DNA of 64,000 nt from Bacteroidales bacterium H3 (lineage in GTDB: Bacteria > Bacteroidota > Bacteroidia > Bacteroidales > Muribaculaceae): assembly GCA_001701135.1 (NCBI GenBank), contig DAAN01000019.1:137025-201024 (forward strand). Direction: 5' to 3'. Under the pieces are notes generated by a model, which saw only the letters and a program-made list of their open reading frames with translations, had not been told where the DNA came from and did not search any database. A program made the position numbers and the translations under genes. Positions 17,020-25,860 of the stretch are shown in pieces; position 1 is the stretch's first letter; every line of letters starts with the position of its first letter.

Positions 17020-18033
17020 TCACATTATGCGCACCGCGCGGTGGCGGTTGCGGTTCTTCTCCGAGAAATCAAGCTTCAGGCTGTAGCCGGCGAAGATTTC
17101 GAGGCTGCCCGAAGATGCTTTTGAAATGGCCGAGACGGGATAGTCGTAGGCGGCACCCAGATAGAAGCCCTTGATTTCGGCCGACACGATGCCGTAGACG
17201 GCATCTTTCCAGCGGTAGCCCACACCAAGGGTGAGGAACTTGTTGTAGCGGCCGCGCAGCGTGGCTTCCCATGTAGTAAAGGTGAAATCGGTCTTGACCA
17301 ATGCGGAGGGCAACACTTCAAATAACGTATTATTTAACTTTATATTGCTCCCTGCCATGAAATATAGCGTGCGACCGATCTGAAATTCATAATTTTTCTC
17401 CTCGGAGTTCTCGCCCGATTCTGAGTTGAGTTTCACCGCGGGATTGTTGAGATGAGTGCCTGATACGCCGGCCCAGAATTTGGGATGAACATAGAAGACA
17501 CCCGCACCGATGTCAAACGCATTGCCGTTGAGATCCTGCTTGGGAATGGCCTCGTCGGTCGACTGGTGATAGTCGTCGTTGTCGGGGATATAAACCTCGG
17601 AACCTTTGAACCCCTGGTTCATGAAACCTAACTGTGCGCCCACGGTGAGCGTGCCTTTGAACAGGCGGATCTTATAGCCAAGCTGTGCGCCGATATTGAG
17701 ATTGCTGTAGAGACCGATTTTTTCCTGCTGCATCACCAGACCCGCGCCGAACTTCTTTTTAAGGAATTTGAAAGGCATGTCGGCGGTAATGAGGAAGGTG
17801 TTGGGCGCTCCGTGGATGCCCATCCACTGCAGACGGGCGCCGCCGCGGATTTTCAGCAGGTCGGTGTTGCCGATGGCTCCGGCGTTGTAGTAGTTAGGCA
17901 CCTCGAAATATTGCGAGAACTGGGCGTCGTATTGCGCGGCAGCTCTCTGCGGCAGCAAAGCAGCCACAGCGGCAAGCATTGCGACGGCCATGATCCGCAG
18001 CATTCCGCGGCTGAGTATGTTTATAGATTTCAT
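17020..18033 (-). CDS. porP: type IX secretion outer-membrane protein PorP/SprF
   Basis: Outer-membrane beta-barrel of the PorP/SprF family, 337 residues with a signal peptide cleaved near AAAQ (about 34). Diagnostic features are QYDAQFSQYFEVPNYYNAGAIG just after the signal, repeated amphipathic strands, and the conserved basic end NRHRAVRIM. In characterised systems it works with PorK/N and anchors secreted surface proteins. It precedes gldK (82-nt gap). The spacer to the upstream porT is only 27 nt and consists almost entirely of an AGAGCTTGTTTAA repeat. Confidence 0.93.
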   Translation of the reverse strand: MKSINILSRGMLRIMAVAMLAAVAALLPQRAAAQYDAQFSQYFEVPNYYNAGAIGNTDLLKIRGGARLQWMGIHGAPNTFLITADMPFKFLKKKFGAGLVMQQEKIGLYSNLNIGAQLGYKIRLFKGTLTVGAQLGFMNQGFKGSEVYIPDNDDYHQSTDEAIPKQDLNGNAFDIGAGVFYVHPKFWAGVSGTHLNNPAVKLNSESGENSEEKNYEFQIGRTLYFMAGSNIKLNNTLFEVLPSALVKTDFTFTTWEATLRGRYNKFLTLGVGYRWKDAVYGIVSAEIKGFYLGAAYDYPVSAISKASSGSLEIFAGYSLKLDFSEKNRNRHRAVRIM

Positions 18034-18035
18034 TT

Positions 18036-18060
18036 AGAGCTTGTTTAATAAAAAATGCTC
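18036..18060. repeat. AGAGCTTGTTTAA-family repeat in porT-porP spacer
   Basis: A copy of the left-end sequence of the 9070-9314 element (AGAGCTTGTTTAATAAAAAA then TG) fills the porT-porP spacer and touches the porT stop codon at 18061. Confidence 0.8.
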
Positions 18061-18813
18061 TTATTCGAAATAGAATGAGAGCACCACCATCTGCGTCGTG
18101 GCTCTTTTGAGAGAGGCGTTGACAGCCGTGCGGAGCGGGTCATCGACAAGGTCGGGACGGTCGTGGCGGATGCAGTCGGTGAGACCGAAGCAGAATTTGA
18201 GTTCGGGAATAAGTTTGAAATAAGGAAGATAGAAGTCGCATCCGAAACCTATCGAAACCATGAACTCCGAGCCCTTGATTTTCAGGAAGTCGCTGCTTTT
18301 CTTGCCTACGTCATAGGCCGGGATTACACCACCTATTATGTAGGGTCGCAGATTGCGCATGCGCATCGACGCGAATTTCACTTCGACGGGGAGCACCAGA
18401 TAGGCCGATTTGATGTTCTGGTCATGACGGGTGCCGGTGGAAGTGTCGAGAAAATTAACCACGCGGTTGCCAAACCACAGGCCCGGCTGCGCGCGCAGCG
18501 AGAAATAGTTGTTGAGCCGCACTTCTGCCAGACCGTTGACACAGAAGCCGGGGCTGTAGGATGGCTGCGACATAAACCATGTCTGACCGTCGTTGGTGAC
18601 AAAGCCGTTGTGGTGAAAGCTGAGACCCAGGGTGTTGACGCCCACCGAGAATCCCAGATGAAAGCGGCGCATGTCGGCATAGGGCCTGTTGAGCAGCTTG
18701 TCGTTGAGCGTCTGGGCGCCCGCGGGGAGAGCAGCCACAGCCATGGCTACGGCAGCGGCGGCTGTCATGATGGCCGCGCGCACAATGCGGGATATTTGCG
18801 ATTTTGCACTCAT
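18061..18813 (-). CDS. porT: type IX secretion outer-membrane protein PorT
   Basis: Outer-membrane beta-barrel of the PorT family, required for type IX secretion. The 250 residues carry an Ala-rich signal peptide (about 1-33, ending AGAQ) followed by the family opening LNRPYADMRRFHLGFSVG, then alternating barrel strands and a terminal aromatic-type strand ending VVLSFYFE. It is the first gene of the secretion operon. I found no TAnnTTTG box in the 150 bp upstream, so the operon promoter is unassigned. Confidence 0.9.
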   Translation of the reverse strand: MSAKSQISRIVRAAIMTAAAAVAMAVAALPAGAQTLNDKLLNRPYADMRRFHLGFSVGVNTLGLSFHHNGFVTNDGQTWFMSQPSYSPGFCVNGLAEVRLNNYFSLRAQPGLWFGNRVVNFLDTSTGTRHDQNIKSAYLVLPVEVKFASMRMRNLRPYIIGGVIPAYDVGKKSSDFLKIKGSEFMVSIGFGCDFYLPYFKLIPELKFCFGLTDCIRHDRPDLVDDPLRTAVNASLKRATTQMVVLSFYFE

Positions 18814-18939
18814 TGATTTATTAACGGCGCCTTTTTTTCTTTATTGCGCCCGGACGGGCATTTAAGAAATGTCGCCGCAATCCGGTGTTAATTATTGTTA
18901 ATTGCGCAACCGAACCGCTGCTTAAAGACGTTAAATATT

Positions 18940-18947
18940 TAACTTTG
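18940..18947 (+). promoter_or_regulatory. -7 box TAACTTTG
   Basis: Perfect TAnnTTTG box 16 nt before the ATG of the small lipoprotein gene; the leader would be about a dozen nucleotides. Confidence 0.65.
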
Positions 18948-18963
18948 CTTAATCAATTGAAAA

Positions 18964-19353
18964 ATGAAACGACTCCACCTTAATATTCTGCTGTTGCTGA
19001 GCGTTATCTCGATGGGTGCGCTGATGCAGTCGTGCGACGACGATTTTTACGACGACCCTGATGCACGATGGTATCTCAGCGGCACATGGCAGTGCATGCA
19101 GTATCCCGACGAGACTCTCACCTTCTACACCTCGGGGTCAGGCGAATGGGACGACAACTACACAGGCGACTACCTCCCTTTCAACTATTATTGCGACGGC
19201 AACCGGCTTTGGTTCGAGTGGTTCCCCGCCAACGGACCCTCCTACACCGAGAACTGCACCATCTACGTCACCAACGACAATGCAATGCAGATCACCTATC
19301 CCCCGCGTGCCGGCTACGGCCCCACAACGCTCTACTACAGCCGCATATATTAG
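18964..19353 (+). CDS. small hypothetical lipoprotein
   Basis: A 129-residue protein I do not recognise. The N-terminus MKRLHLNILLLLSVISMGAL is a signal sequence ending in a lipobox-like MQSC, so it is probably a lipoprotein, and the run of aspartates right after the cysteine (CDDDFYDD) is common in exported Bacteroidetes lipoproteins. The mature part is rich in Tyr, Trp, Asp and Asn and looks like a small all-beta domain (WYLSGTWQCMQYPDETLTFY). It lies divergent from porT and upstream of the queuosine-precursor transporter; no functional link is evident. Confidence 0.75.
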   Translation: MKRLHLNILLLLSVISMGALMQSCDDDFYDDPDARWYLSGTWQCMQYPDETLTFYTSGSGEWDDNYTGDYLPFNYYCDGNRLWFEWFPANGPSYTENCTIYVTNDNAMQITYPPRAGYGPTTLYYSRIY

Positions 19354-19399
19354 ACCAGTTCAACAGCGTGTCGTATCGCCGACAGACTGTTAATGCAAC

Positions 19400-19432
19400 C
19401 GAGTGCTTGCAACCTCGTAAAAAACAAGAAAA
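19400..19432 (+). ncRNA. probable preQ1-I riboswitch
   Basis: The leader folds as the compact preQ1 class I pseudoknot. P1 is CGAG (19400-19403) with CTCG (19414-19417). The 10-nt loop TGCTTGCAAC (19404-19413) ends in AAC, as in the Thermoanaerobacter tengcongensis aptamer, placing the ligand-pairing C at 19413. The A-rich tail TAAAAAACAAG (19418-19428) pairs through CAAG (19425-19428) with CTTG (19406-19409). An alternative stem GCAA/TTGC (19395-19398 with 19407-19410) would break the pseudoknot. The tail ends 4 nt before the start codon of a queuosine-precursor transporter, so translational control is likely. P1 is short (4 bp). Confidence 0.65.
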
Positions 19433-20149
19433 ATGGAAAAACGTAATTTTCGACCGACATTCACACTCCCATTTGTGTGCCTGACAGTGCTCTTTGTGGT
19501 CTGTCTTATCGTATCCAATCTTATTGAAATCAAAACCGTAAGTCTGGGATTCATCACCGTCACCGCCGGGCTGGCCGTTTTTCCGATTTCCTACATCATC
19601 AACGACTGCATAGTGGAAGTCTACGGCTTCCGCCGCGCCCGTTTCGTGATATGGCTGGGATTCGGCATGAGTCTGCTTGTGGCACTGCTGCTCAACATGG
19701 CCATCAGCCTACCCGGCTCGGCCGACTGGCAAGGGCAGGAGGCACTCGAGACAGTCTATGGCGCCGTGCCCCGCATCATGGCCGCCAGCTTCGCCGCGTT
19801 TATCTGTGGTTCGATGGTCAACGCCTGGGTGATGAGCCGGCTAAAGCGCAGCGCCCCGTCCGACAGCGTCAACTCATGGAGCCGGTTTTCGCTCCGCGCA
19901 ATTGTGTCGACACTCTTCGGCGAGGGTGTCGATTCGCTCATTTTCTTCCCCGTGGCTTTCGGAGGCGTGCTGCCGTGGAGCACAGTGCTGCAGCTGATTA
20001 TAGCGCAGATGCTACTGAAAACAGCCTATGAAATCATAATCCTGCCGGTCACCATCAAGGTGGTCAGAGCGCTCAAGCGCGTCGAAGGCATCGACACGGT
20101 CGATTCCGCCGCTACCGACTACTCGTGGTGGCGCCTCACCGACATCTGA
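19433..20149 (+). CDS. yhhQ: queuosine precursor transporter (YhhQ family)
   Basis: Inner-membrane transporter of the YhhQ/DUF165 family, which imports 7-deazaguanine precursors (preQ0/preQ1 or queuine) used to modify tRNA. The 238 residues have about six hydrophobic helices and family motifs VSNLIEIKTV, FPISYIINDCIVEVYGFRRAR (split here as two overlapping pieces), and a C-terminal DSLIFFPVAFGG / KTAYEIIILPVT. No queuosine biosynthesis gene is seen in the window, so it may serve salvage. The preceding leader folds as a probable preQ1 riboswitch, which independently supports the substrate. Confidence 0.88.
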   Translation: MEKRNFRPTFTLPFVCLTVLFVVCLIVSNLIEIKTVSLGFITVTAGLAVFPISYIINDCIVEVYGFRRARFVIWLGFGMSLLVALLLNMAISLPGSADWQGQEALETVYGAVPRIMAASFAAFICGSMVNAWVMSRLKRSAPSDSVNSWSRFSLRAIVSTLFGEGVDSLIFFPVAFGGVLPWSTVLQLIIAQMLLKTAYEIIILPVTIKVVRALKRVEGIDTVDSAATDYSWWRLTDI

Positions 20150-20363
20150 TTCCACCACCCCCACAAAGCGGTGAAATCGTAATTTCTACTGATTGTGTGA
20201 ATTTTATGCAAAATTTTTTCAGGTAAATAGCTGCTGTTTCAGAAAAAATGCCGATATTTGCACTTGGATTTTGAGCCGCGGCACCCAAGCTTAAGCTAAA
20301 GTGCTACGCCTCAATCATTTGCGCTGTCACAATCTAAAACAACATATCAAGCTATACACCGCT

Positions 20364-20639
20364 ATGACAAAAGCAGAAATTGTAAACGAGATTTCAAAAA
20401 CCACCGGCATCGAACGCGCCGCAGTTCTCGAAACCATCGAAAAGTTCATGGAAGTAGTCAAGGATTCACTCGCCCACGGCGAACCCGTCTACCTGCGCGG
20501 TTTCGGCAGCTTCATCATCAAGACCCGCTCGCAGAAGACCGCCCGTAACATTTCCAAGAACACCACCATCATCATCCCCGAGCACCAGATCCCCGCTTTC
20601 AAGCCCGCCAAGGTGTTCATGGAAGACCTCAAGAAGTAA
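20364..20639 (+). CDS. HU-family DNA-binding protein
   Basis: Nucleoid-associated histone-like protein of the HU/IHF family that bends DNA as a dimer. I start at the ATG at 20364 (MTKAEIVNEISKTTG), giving the standard length of 91 residues. Characteristic features are the helical N-terminus, the RGFGSF turn, the beta arm around TARNISKNTTIIIPEHQIPAFKPAK (with the DNA-intercalating proline region) and the final helix. A likely variant -7 box (GATATTTG, about 20253-20260) precedes it. The bS22-like ribosomal gene follows 86 nt downstream, possibly co-transcribed. Confidence 0.93.
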   Translation: MTKAEIVNEISKTTGIERAAVLETIEKFMEVVKDSLAHGEPVYLRGFGSFIIKTRSQKTARNISKNTTIIIPEHQIPAFKPAKVFMEDLKK

Positions 20640-20725
20640 TTCAGGCTTCGGCAACAGGTCAACTCTCTCCCCATTCCACAATCCAGACAATTAACCCGAT
20701 AGTCAACCACTAAAATTTTCTTACT

Positions 20726-20815
20726 ATGCCCAGCGGAAAGAAAAGAAAAGGCCACAAGATGGCCACCCACAAGCGTAAAAAACGCCTGAGAAAGAACCGT
20801 CATAAGAAGAAGTAA
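20726..20815 (+). CDS. 29-residue AURKAIP1/COX24-domain ribosomal protein (bS22/mS38-like)
   Basis: A very small, extremely basic protein: it starts MPSGKKRKGHKMATHKRKKR and ends NRHKKK, with 19 Lys, Arg or His. The pattern KxxxHKMxTHKRKKRLRKNRHKKK is the AURKAIP1/COX24 signature, related to mitochondrial mS38 and the small bacterial subunit protein bS22. It would sit in the decoding region of the small ribosomal subunit. The gene is only 90 nt and easily missed. It lies between HU and the RNase E/G gene. Identification rests on recall of the family motif. Confidence 0.8.
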   Translation: MPSGKKRKGHKMATHKRKKRLRKNRHKKK

Positions 20816-20914
20816 ATTCTTACGGCACGTGAAGACAGCCGACAAGGCTCTGCCGCCACCCGCGGCGACAATCTTCACCTGGTTTTATCAAACGCGATAA
20901 AGAACACAGAACAG

Positions 20915-20980
20915 ACTTTTTCTCCGACGGATGCCGACGACGGCCTCGCGCCGAGAAAAAAGTTTGTTCTCGCGTTTTTT
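20915..20980 (+). terminator. terminator with competing hairpin upstream of RNase E/G
   Basis: A terminator hairpin at 20947-20974 (CGCG plus GAGAA pairing with TTCTCGCG) is followed by TTTTTT (20975-20980). Its left strand GAGAA (20953-20957) is also part of GAGAAAAAAGT (20953-20963), which can pair instead with ACTTTTTCTC at 20915-20924. The two hairpins exclude each other, as in attenuators. It may simply end the HU transcript, or control read-through into the RNase gene 105 nt downstream. Confidence 0.6.
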
Positions 20981-21085
20981 CTCACCGGTCAATTCCCGGC
21001 CCCGAAAAGGCCTTGCCCCCCTTAAATCTCTCCAGCGGCCGCCTGGCAGAGGCCGCTCTCAAAGCATCCAATCACAATTAATGAA

Positions 21086-22750
21086 ATGAAAAGCGAACTT
21101 ATCGTCGACGTACAGCCACATGAGGCATCAATTGCCCTCACTGAGGACGGCCGTCTGGTATCGCTCCAGAAAGAGAGCAGAAACCTGGCCTACGCCGTCG
21201 GTGACATCTATGCGGCCAAAGTGAAGAAGCTCATGCCGGGCCTCAACGCCGCATTTGTCAACGTCGGCTACGAAAAGGACGCCTTCCTTCATTACCTCGA
21301 CCTTGGACCGCATTTCTCTTCCTATTCCACCTTCATCAAAGAGCTGCTGGCCGCCCCCTCGGGATCGCTGCCAAAGCTCCAGAAAATGAAGCTGCTCCCC
21401 GACATCGACAAGCACGGCACCATCACCGACCAACTCACCGTCGGACAGGAACTGCTGGTGCAGATCGTCAAAGAGCCAATCTCTTCCAAAGGCCCCAGGC
21501 TTACCACCGAGATAGCCTTCACAGGCCGATACATGGTCCTCATACCATTCTCGAGCAAAATCTCCATCTCGCAGAAAATCAAAACCACTGCCGAAAAGTT
21601 GCGCCTGCGCCACCTTGTGGAAAGCATCAGGCCTAAAAATTTCGGCGTCATCATCCGCACTTCGGCCGAAGGCAAATCCGTGGCCGAGCTCAACCGCGAG
21701 ATCCAGACATTGCTGCAATGCTGGGAGGAAACCATCGCCAAAGCCCGACATGCCGAAATTCCCTCGCTGATCTTCGAGGAGGAGAGCCGCATCGTAGGCG
21801 TCCTGCGCGACGTGTTCTCCCCTGATTTCGAGGCAATCCATGTCAATCAGGCAGAGGCTTTCGCCCAGATCCAGAAATATGTGAGCCTCATCGCCCCCGA
21901 AAAGAAAGACATAGTACAACTCTACACGAAGGACACGCCGATTTTCGACCACTTCAACATCACCAGGCAGATAAAATCATCCTTCGGCAAAACCGTCTCC
22001 TTCAAATCGGGCGCATACATCATCATCGAACACACCGAAGCCCTACACGTCATCGACGTCAACTCGGGCAACCGTGCGAAAGCAGGCAACGACCAGGAAG
22101 CCAACGCGCTCGACGTGAATCTGCGCGCCGCCGACGAAATCGCCCGTCAGCTGCGCCTGCGCGATATGGGCGGCATCATCGTCATCGACTTCATCGACAT
22201 GAACAAGGCCGAACACCGGCAGGCGCTCTACGACCATATGCGTCAGGTGATGGCCAACGACCGCGCGCGTCACAATATCCTGCCTCTCAGCAAATTCGGG
22301 CTTATGCAGATCACCCGTCAGAGAGTGCGTCCCGCCCTCGACATAGCCACTACCGAGACCTGTCCCTCATGCTTCGGCAAAGGCGAAGTGCAGCCCTCGC
22401 TGCTCTTCACCGACATGCTCCACGACAAGCTTTCATATCTCATCGGCGATCTTAAAGTGCGCGACTTCATCCTCTATGTGCACCCCTTTGTAGAGGCATA
22501 TCTCAAGAAAGGCCTCCTGTCGCTCTATCGCCGATGGAAGCTCGAACTTGGCGGACGCTTCAAAATCGTGGCCGACCAGTCGCTGGCCTATCTGCAATAC
22601 AAGGTTCTCGACTCGGCACGCAACGAAATAGACCTCAAGGAAGAAAAAGATCTCAACAAAACATCTTCAGAGAAATCCAAATCCAAGGTACGCAACCGAG
22701 GCGCCCAATCGGCCTCCGACGACTCATCTGACTCCGGAGCCGCCGACTGA
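21086..22750 (+). CDS. rng: ribonuclease E/G
   Basis: Endoribonuclease of the RNase E/G family, processing rRNA and mRNA in the cytoplasm. The 554 residues have an N-terminal S1-like domain (about 35-120), catalytic aspartates in DVNSGNRAK (about 325) and [11 protein letters not shown] (about 362-372), and the zinc-link cysteines in CPSCFGKG (about 426-433). The length fits RNase G-like catalytic cores without the long RNase E scaffold tail; only a short Ser/Asp-rich end follows. The 270-nt upstream region is rich in foldable sequence, which suits autoregulation. guaA follows after 50 nt. Confidence 0.92.
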   Translation: MKSELIVDVQPHEASIALTEDGRLVSLQKESRNLAYAVGDIYAAKVKKLMPGLNAAFVNVGYEKDAFLHYLDLGPHFSSYSTFIKELLAAPSGSLPKLQKMKLLPDIDKHGTITDQLTVGQELLVQIVKEPISSKGPRLTTEIAFTGRYMVLIPFSSKISISQKIKTTAEKLRLRHLVESIRPKNFGVIIRTSAEGKSVAELNREIQTLLQCWEETIAKARHAEIPSLIFEEESRIVGVLRDVFSPDFEAIHVNQAEAFAQIQKYVSLIAPEKKDIVQLYTKDTPIFDHFNITRQIKSSFGKTVSFKSGAYIIIEHTEALHVIDVNSGNRAKAGNDQEANALDVNLRAADEIARQLRLRDMGGIIVIDFIDMNKAEHRQALYDHMRQVMANDRARHNILPLSKFGLMQITRQRVRPALDIATTETCPSCFGKGEVQPSLLFTDMLHDKLSYLIGDLKVRDFILYVHPFVEAYLKKGLLSLYRRWKLELGGRFKIVADQSLAYLQYKVLDSARNEIDLKEEKDLNKTSSEKSKSKVRNRGAQSASDDSSDSGAAD

Positions 22751-22800
22751 TCCTCGCCCAACAAGGAACGCGTCAACAAAACCATCCCACACATAAGATT

Positions 22801-24324
22801 ATGCAGGAAAAAATCATAATCCTCGACTTCGGTTCGCAGACCACACAGCTTATAGGCCGCCGTGTGCGCGAGCTGAACACTTATTGCGAGATTATCCCCT
22901 ACAACAAGTTTCCCCACGACGATCCCTCGGTCATCGGCGTCATCCTTTCAGGTTCGCCATTCTCGGTCTACGACCGGAATGCCTTCAAAGCAGACCTGTC
23001 GAAAATCCGTCGCCGTCTGCCCGTGCTCGGCATCTGCTACGGCGCCCAGTTCATGGCATGGACCGACGGAGGAACCGTCGAGCCGGCAGGCTCGCGTGAA
23101 TATGGCCGCGCACTGCTCGCCAAGGTCGACGAATCAGAGCCGATATTCAAAGATATCAGACCCGGCAGCCAGGTGTGGATGAGCCACGGCGACACCATCA
23201 CCTCGATTCCCGCCGGATTCCGCACCATCGCCTCCACCGACAAGGTGAAAATCGCCGCCTATCGCATCGAAGGCGAGCAGACCTGGGGAGTGCAGTTCCA
23301 CCCCGAAGTATACCACTCGCTCGACGGCACACAACTGCTGCGCAACTTCGTGGTCGGCGTCTGCGGCTCGCGTCAGGACTGGAGCGCCGCCTCGTTCATC
23401 GAGACCACCGTGGCTCAGCTCCGGGAGCAGCTCGGCGATGACAAAGTGGTGCTCGGCCTCTCGGGGGGCGTAGACTCATCGGTAACAGCCGCCCTCCTTA
23501 ACAAAGCCATCGGCAAAAACCTGACCTGCATATTCGTGGATCACGGCATGCTCCGCAAAAACGAATTCGAGGATGTGATGCGCGACTATCAGGGCCTCGG
23601 CCTCAACGTCATCGGCGTCGACGCCTCCGAAAAATTCTTCAGCGAACTCGCCGGCGTCACCGAGCCTGAACGCAAACGCAAAATCATAGGCAAAGGCTTC
23701 ATCGACGTCTTCGACGAAGAAGCCCACAAGCTCAAGGATGTGAAGTGGCTTGCCCAGGGCACCATATACCCCGACTGCATAGAGTCGCTGTCGATCACCG
23801 GCACCACCATCAAGAGCCACCACAACGTGGGCGGTCTCCCCGAAAAGATGAACCTGAAGCTGTGCGAGCCCCTGCGGCTTCTCTTTAAAGACGAAGTGCG
23901 TGCCGTAGGTCGCGAACTCGGCATGCCCGAACACCTGATCACACGTCATCCCTTCCCCGGCCCGGGTCTGGCAGTGCGCATCCTCGGCGACATCACCCGC
24001 GAAAAAGTGGAGATTCTCCAGAATGCCGACAAAATCTTCATCGACGGATTGCGCCAGTGGGGCCTTTACGACAAAGTATGGCAGGCCGGCGTGATTCTGC
24101 TTCCCGTGCAGAGCGTGGGCGTGATGGGCGACGAACGCACCTATGAACGCGCCGTAGCCCTTCGCGCCGTCACCTCCACCGACGCCATGACCGCCGACTG
24201 GGCGCATCTCCCCTACGACTTCCTGGCCGAAGTCTCCAACAAGATCATCAATCACGTTCGCGGCGTAAACCGCGTCGCCTACGACATCTCCTCCAAACCG
24301 CCAGCCACCATCGAGTGGGAGTGA
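22801..24324 (+). CDS. guaA: GMP synthase (glutamine-hydrolysing)
   Basis: Converts XMP to GMP with ATP and glutamine, the last step of guanine nucleotide synthesis. The 507 residues show the class I amidotransferase with nucleophile Cys79 in VLGICYGAQ and the catalytic His in [10 protein letters not shown], then the ATP pyrophosphatase P-loop [11 protein letters not shown] (about 219-229), and the dimerisation domain with [14 protein letters not shown] and the ending KPPATIEWE. Full length and typical. The GT-C-like gene starts within 10 nt of its stop codon and is probably co-transcribed. Confidence 0.97.
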   Translation: MQEKIIILDFGSQTTQLIGRRVRELNTYCEIIPYNKFPHDDPSVIGVILSGSPFSVYDRNAFKADLSKIRRRLPVLGICYGAQFMAWTDGGTVEPAGSREYGRALLAKVDESEPIFKDIRPGSQVWMSHGDTITSIPAGFRTIASTDKVKIAAYRIEGEQTWGVQFHPEVYHSLDGTQLLRNFVVGVCGSRQDWSAASFIETTVAQLREQLGDDKVVLGLSGGVDSSVTAALLNKAIGKNLTCIFVDHGMLRKNEFEDVMRDYQGLGLNVIGVDASEKFFSELAGVTEPERKRKIIGKGFIDVFDEEAHKLKDVKWLAQGTIYPDCIESLSITGTTIKSHHNVGGLPEKMNLKLCEPLRLLFKDEVRAVGRELGMPEHLITRHPFPGPGLAVRILGDITREKVEILQNADKIFIDGLRQWGLYDKVWQAGVILLPVQSVGVMGDERTYERAVALRAVTSTDAMTADWAHLPYDFLAEVSNKIINHVRGVNRVAYDISSKPPATIEWE

Positions 24325-24333
24325 GATCAGATC

Positions 24334-25752
24334 GTGAAGTATCTGAGCAAGAAAGGTGACGGATCGCAGGCGATGCCGCGGGGATTCTTCGCGGCATTGG
24401 CTGCCGTTTCCGCAGCGCTACTCGTGTGGCAGCTTGTGGAGTACGGTGGCGCGTCGCAGGCATTCTACGACACCCCATCATATTTCCACGCCTGGGACTA
24501 CATCAAAACCATTCATTCGCATCAGGCACGCCCGCCGGTCTACCCGTTTTTTGCCGGGGGATTGCGCGACATTGTTGGCGTTCCCGCCATGCGGGTGATT
24601 GTGGCGTTGGTGCAATGGGCCATGTTTGTGGCCGTGCTTCCGCTTGCGTGGCAGCTGTGCCGTCGTCTCGGAGCCGGCGTGAGACTGACGGGTGCGGCTG
24701 TATCGCTCTTTCTGCTTGTGCCTGGGTTCTGGGTGCTCAACAATGTAGTGTTGCCCGAATCAATGTGCGGCAGCCTGCTGGTGCTGCTGATGTGGCTCGT
24801 AATGGTCACGACTGACAGCGGCAGCCGCCGTGCCATGCTCTGGAGTGCGGTAACCATTGTGATGCTGACGATGTCGAAGCCCGTGTTTGTCTATCTCGTG
24901 GCGGTGATACCGGTGGTGTGGTTTACGTCGGCACGAAAGCATGGACTGAGAATGCGTCTCACCGCCACGCTCACCGCAGGGATGGCAGCCGTGATATGCC
25001 TTTATTGTATGGCCATGCAACACACTCATCTGGTGTTTTCGCCATGCATCGCCGCCGACTATAACCGATACATCCAATTGCGTGAGGAGGGGCTGATGCG
25101 TCCTCAGGATATCGAGCGCGAAGATCTGCGGGAAATAATCGCCGGATATTACGCCCGCGACCCAGGCACATGGCATCCATTCATCCCCGACCCGCTGTGG
25201 CATGAGATGGGCTGTATAAATTGGCCCGATCTTCATTGGCTCAACAACAACGCCATGGCGCACCATCCGCGGGAAACCGCCGTGATGTATCTCAAAAATT
25301 TCCCCCGCTCGGCCGACTACGACCTCTTCTACAACCCGCTTTATCCTCCGGGAGCACCGCAACATTGGCTTCATGCCTGGAATGACACCGATGGCAGCGA
25401 CCCCGTGCTGATGATATACCCCTGTTACCGTCAGATACGCCCACAAGTGTGGGTCGGCTGGGTGATAGGATTGTGGTTTGTGGCGCTATGGCTGTGGCGA
25501 TGGTGGCGCAGCGGACGATTCCCTGCCGTGGCCTATGCCGTCGGAGCATCCATGATCGGCTGCTACGTAGTTTCTATCGTTGGCGCGCCTGACGACTGGG
25601 GACGTCTGCTTTCGCCCGTCAACATGCTGCTGCCCATAATGCTGGCATCCTCCGGAGCTGCCTTGTGGGATGTCATGCATCGGCCAAAGAAATCAGCGAG
25701 ACGAAAAAAAAATTCCCTTTCCTTAAGCAAAAAAGGGGGACGAATTTGTTAA
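24334..25752 (+). CDS. GT-C-like multipass membrane protein, paralog 1
   Basis: A 472-residue protein with about ten hydrophobic helices that I cannot assign to a named family. After the first helix come Asp46 in DTPSY and RPPVYP (66-71), an arrangement seen in GT-C glycosyltransferases (ArnT/dolichyl-phosphate mannosyltransferase-like) where the first-loop acidic residue is catalytic. It shares with the gene at 26704: WQL near the start, PxFWxxNNVxLPES, KPxFV, and a C-terminal GAPxDWGRxLxPVxxLLPIM. The start is uncertain: GTG at 24334 or ATG at 24373. It follows guaA by 9 nt. A lipid-linked sugar donor role is inference. Confidence 0.7.
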   Translation: MKYLSKKGDGSQAMPRGFFAALAAVSAALLVWQLVEYGGASQAFYDTPSYFHAWDYIKTIHSHQARPPVYPFFAGGLRDIVGVPAMRVIVALVQWAMFVAVLPLAWQLCRRLGAGVRLTGAAVSLFLLVPGFWVLNNVVLPESMCGSLLVLLMWLVMVTTDSGSRRAMLWSAVTIVMLTMSKPVFVYLVAVIPVVWFTSARKHGLRMRLTATLTAGMAAVICLYCMAMQHTHLVFSPCIAADYNRYIQLREEGLMRPQDIEREDLREIIAGYYARDPGTWHPFIPDPLWHEMGCINWPDLHWLNNNAMAHHPRETAVMYLKNFPRSADYDLFYNPLYPPGAPQHWLHAWNDTDGSDPVLMIYPCYRQIRPQVWVGWVIGLWFVALWLWRWWRSGRFPAVAYAVGASMIGCYVVSIVGAPDDWGRLLSPVNMLLPIMLASSGAALWDVMHRPKKSARRKKNSLSLSKKGGRIC

Positions 25753-25776
25753 GTTAGTGAAAGTTGTTTAAATTTG
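25745..25776 (+). promoter_or_regulatory. promoter: TTTG -33 and TAAATTTG -7
   Basis: TTTG at 25745-25748 and TAAATTTG at 25769-25776 with 20 nt between them, matching the Bacteroidetes housekeeping promoter. The leader to the ATG at 25861 would be about 80 nt. Confidence 0.75.
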
Positions 25777-25860
25777 CCGAAATATCGGCAAATAATAATC
25801 ATCGCGAAAACCGGGAAAATTCCGGTTTTAAGTGTACCTCAAAATATTGAAGCGACAGTT

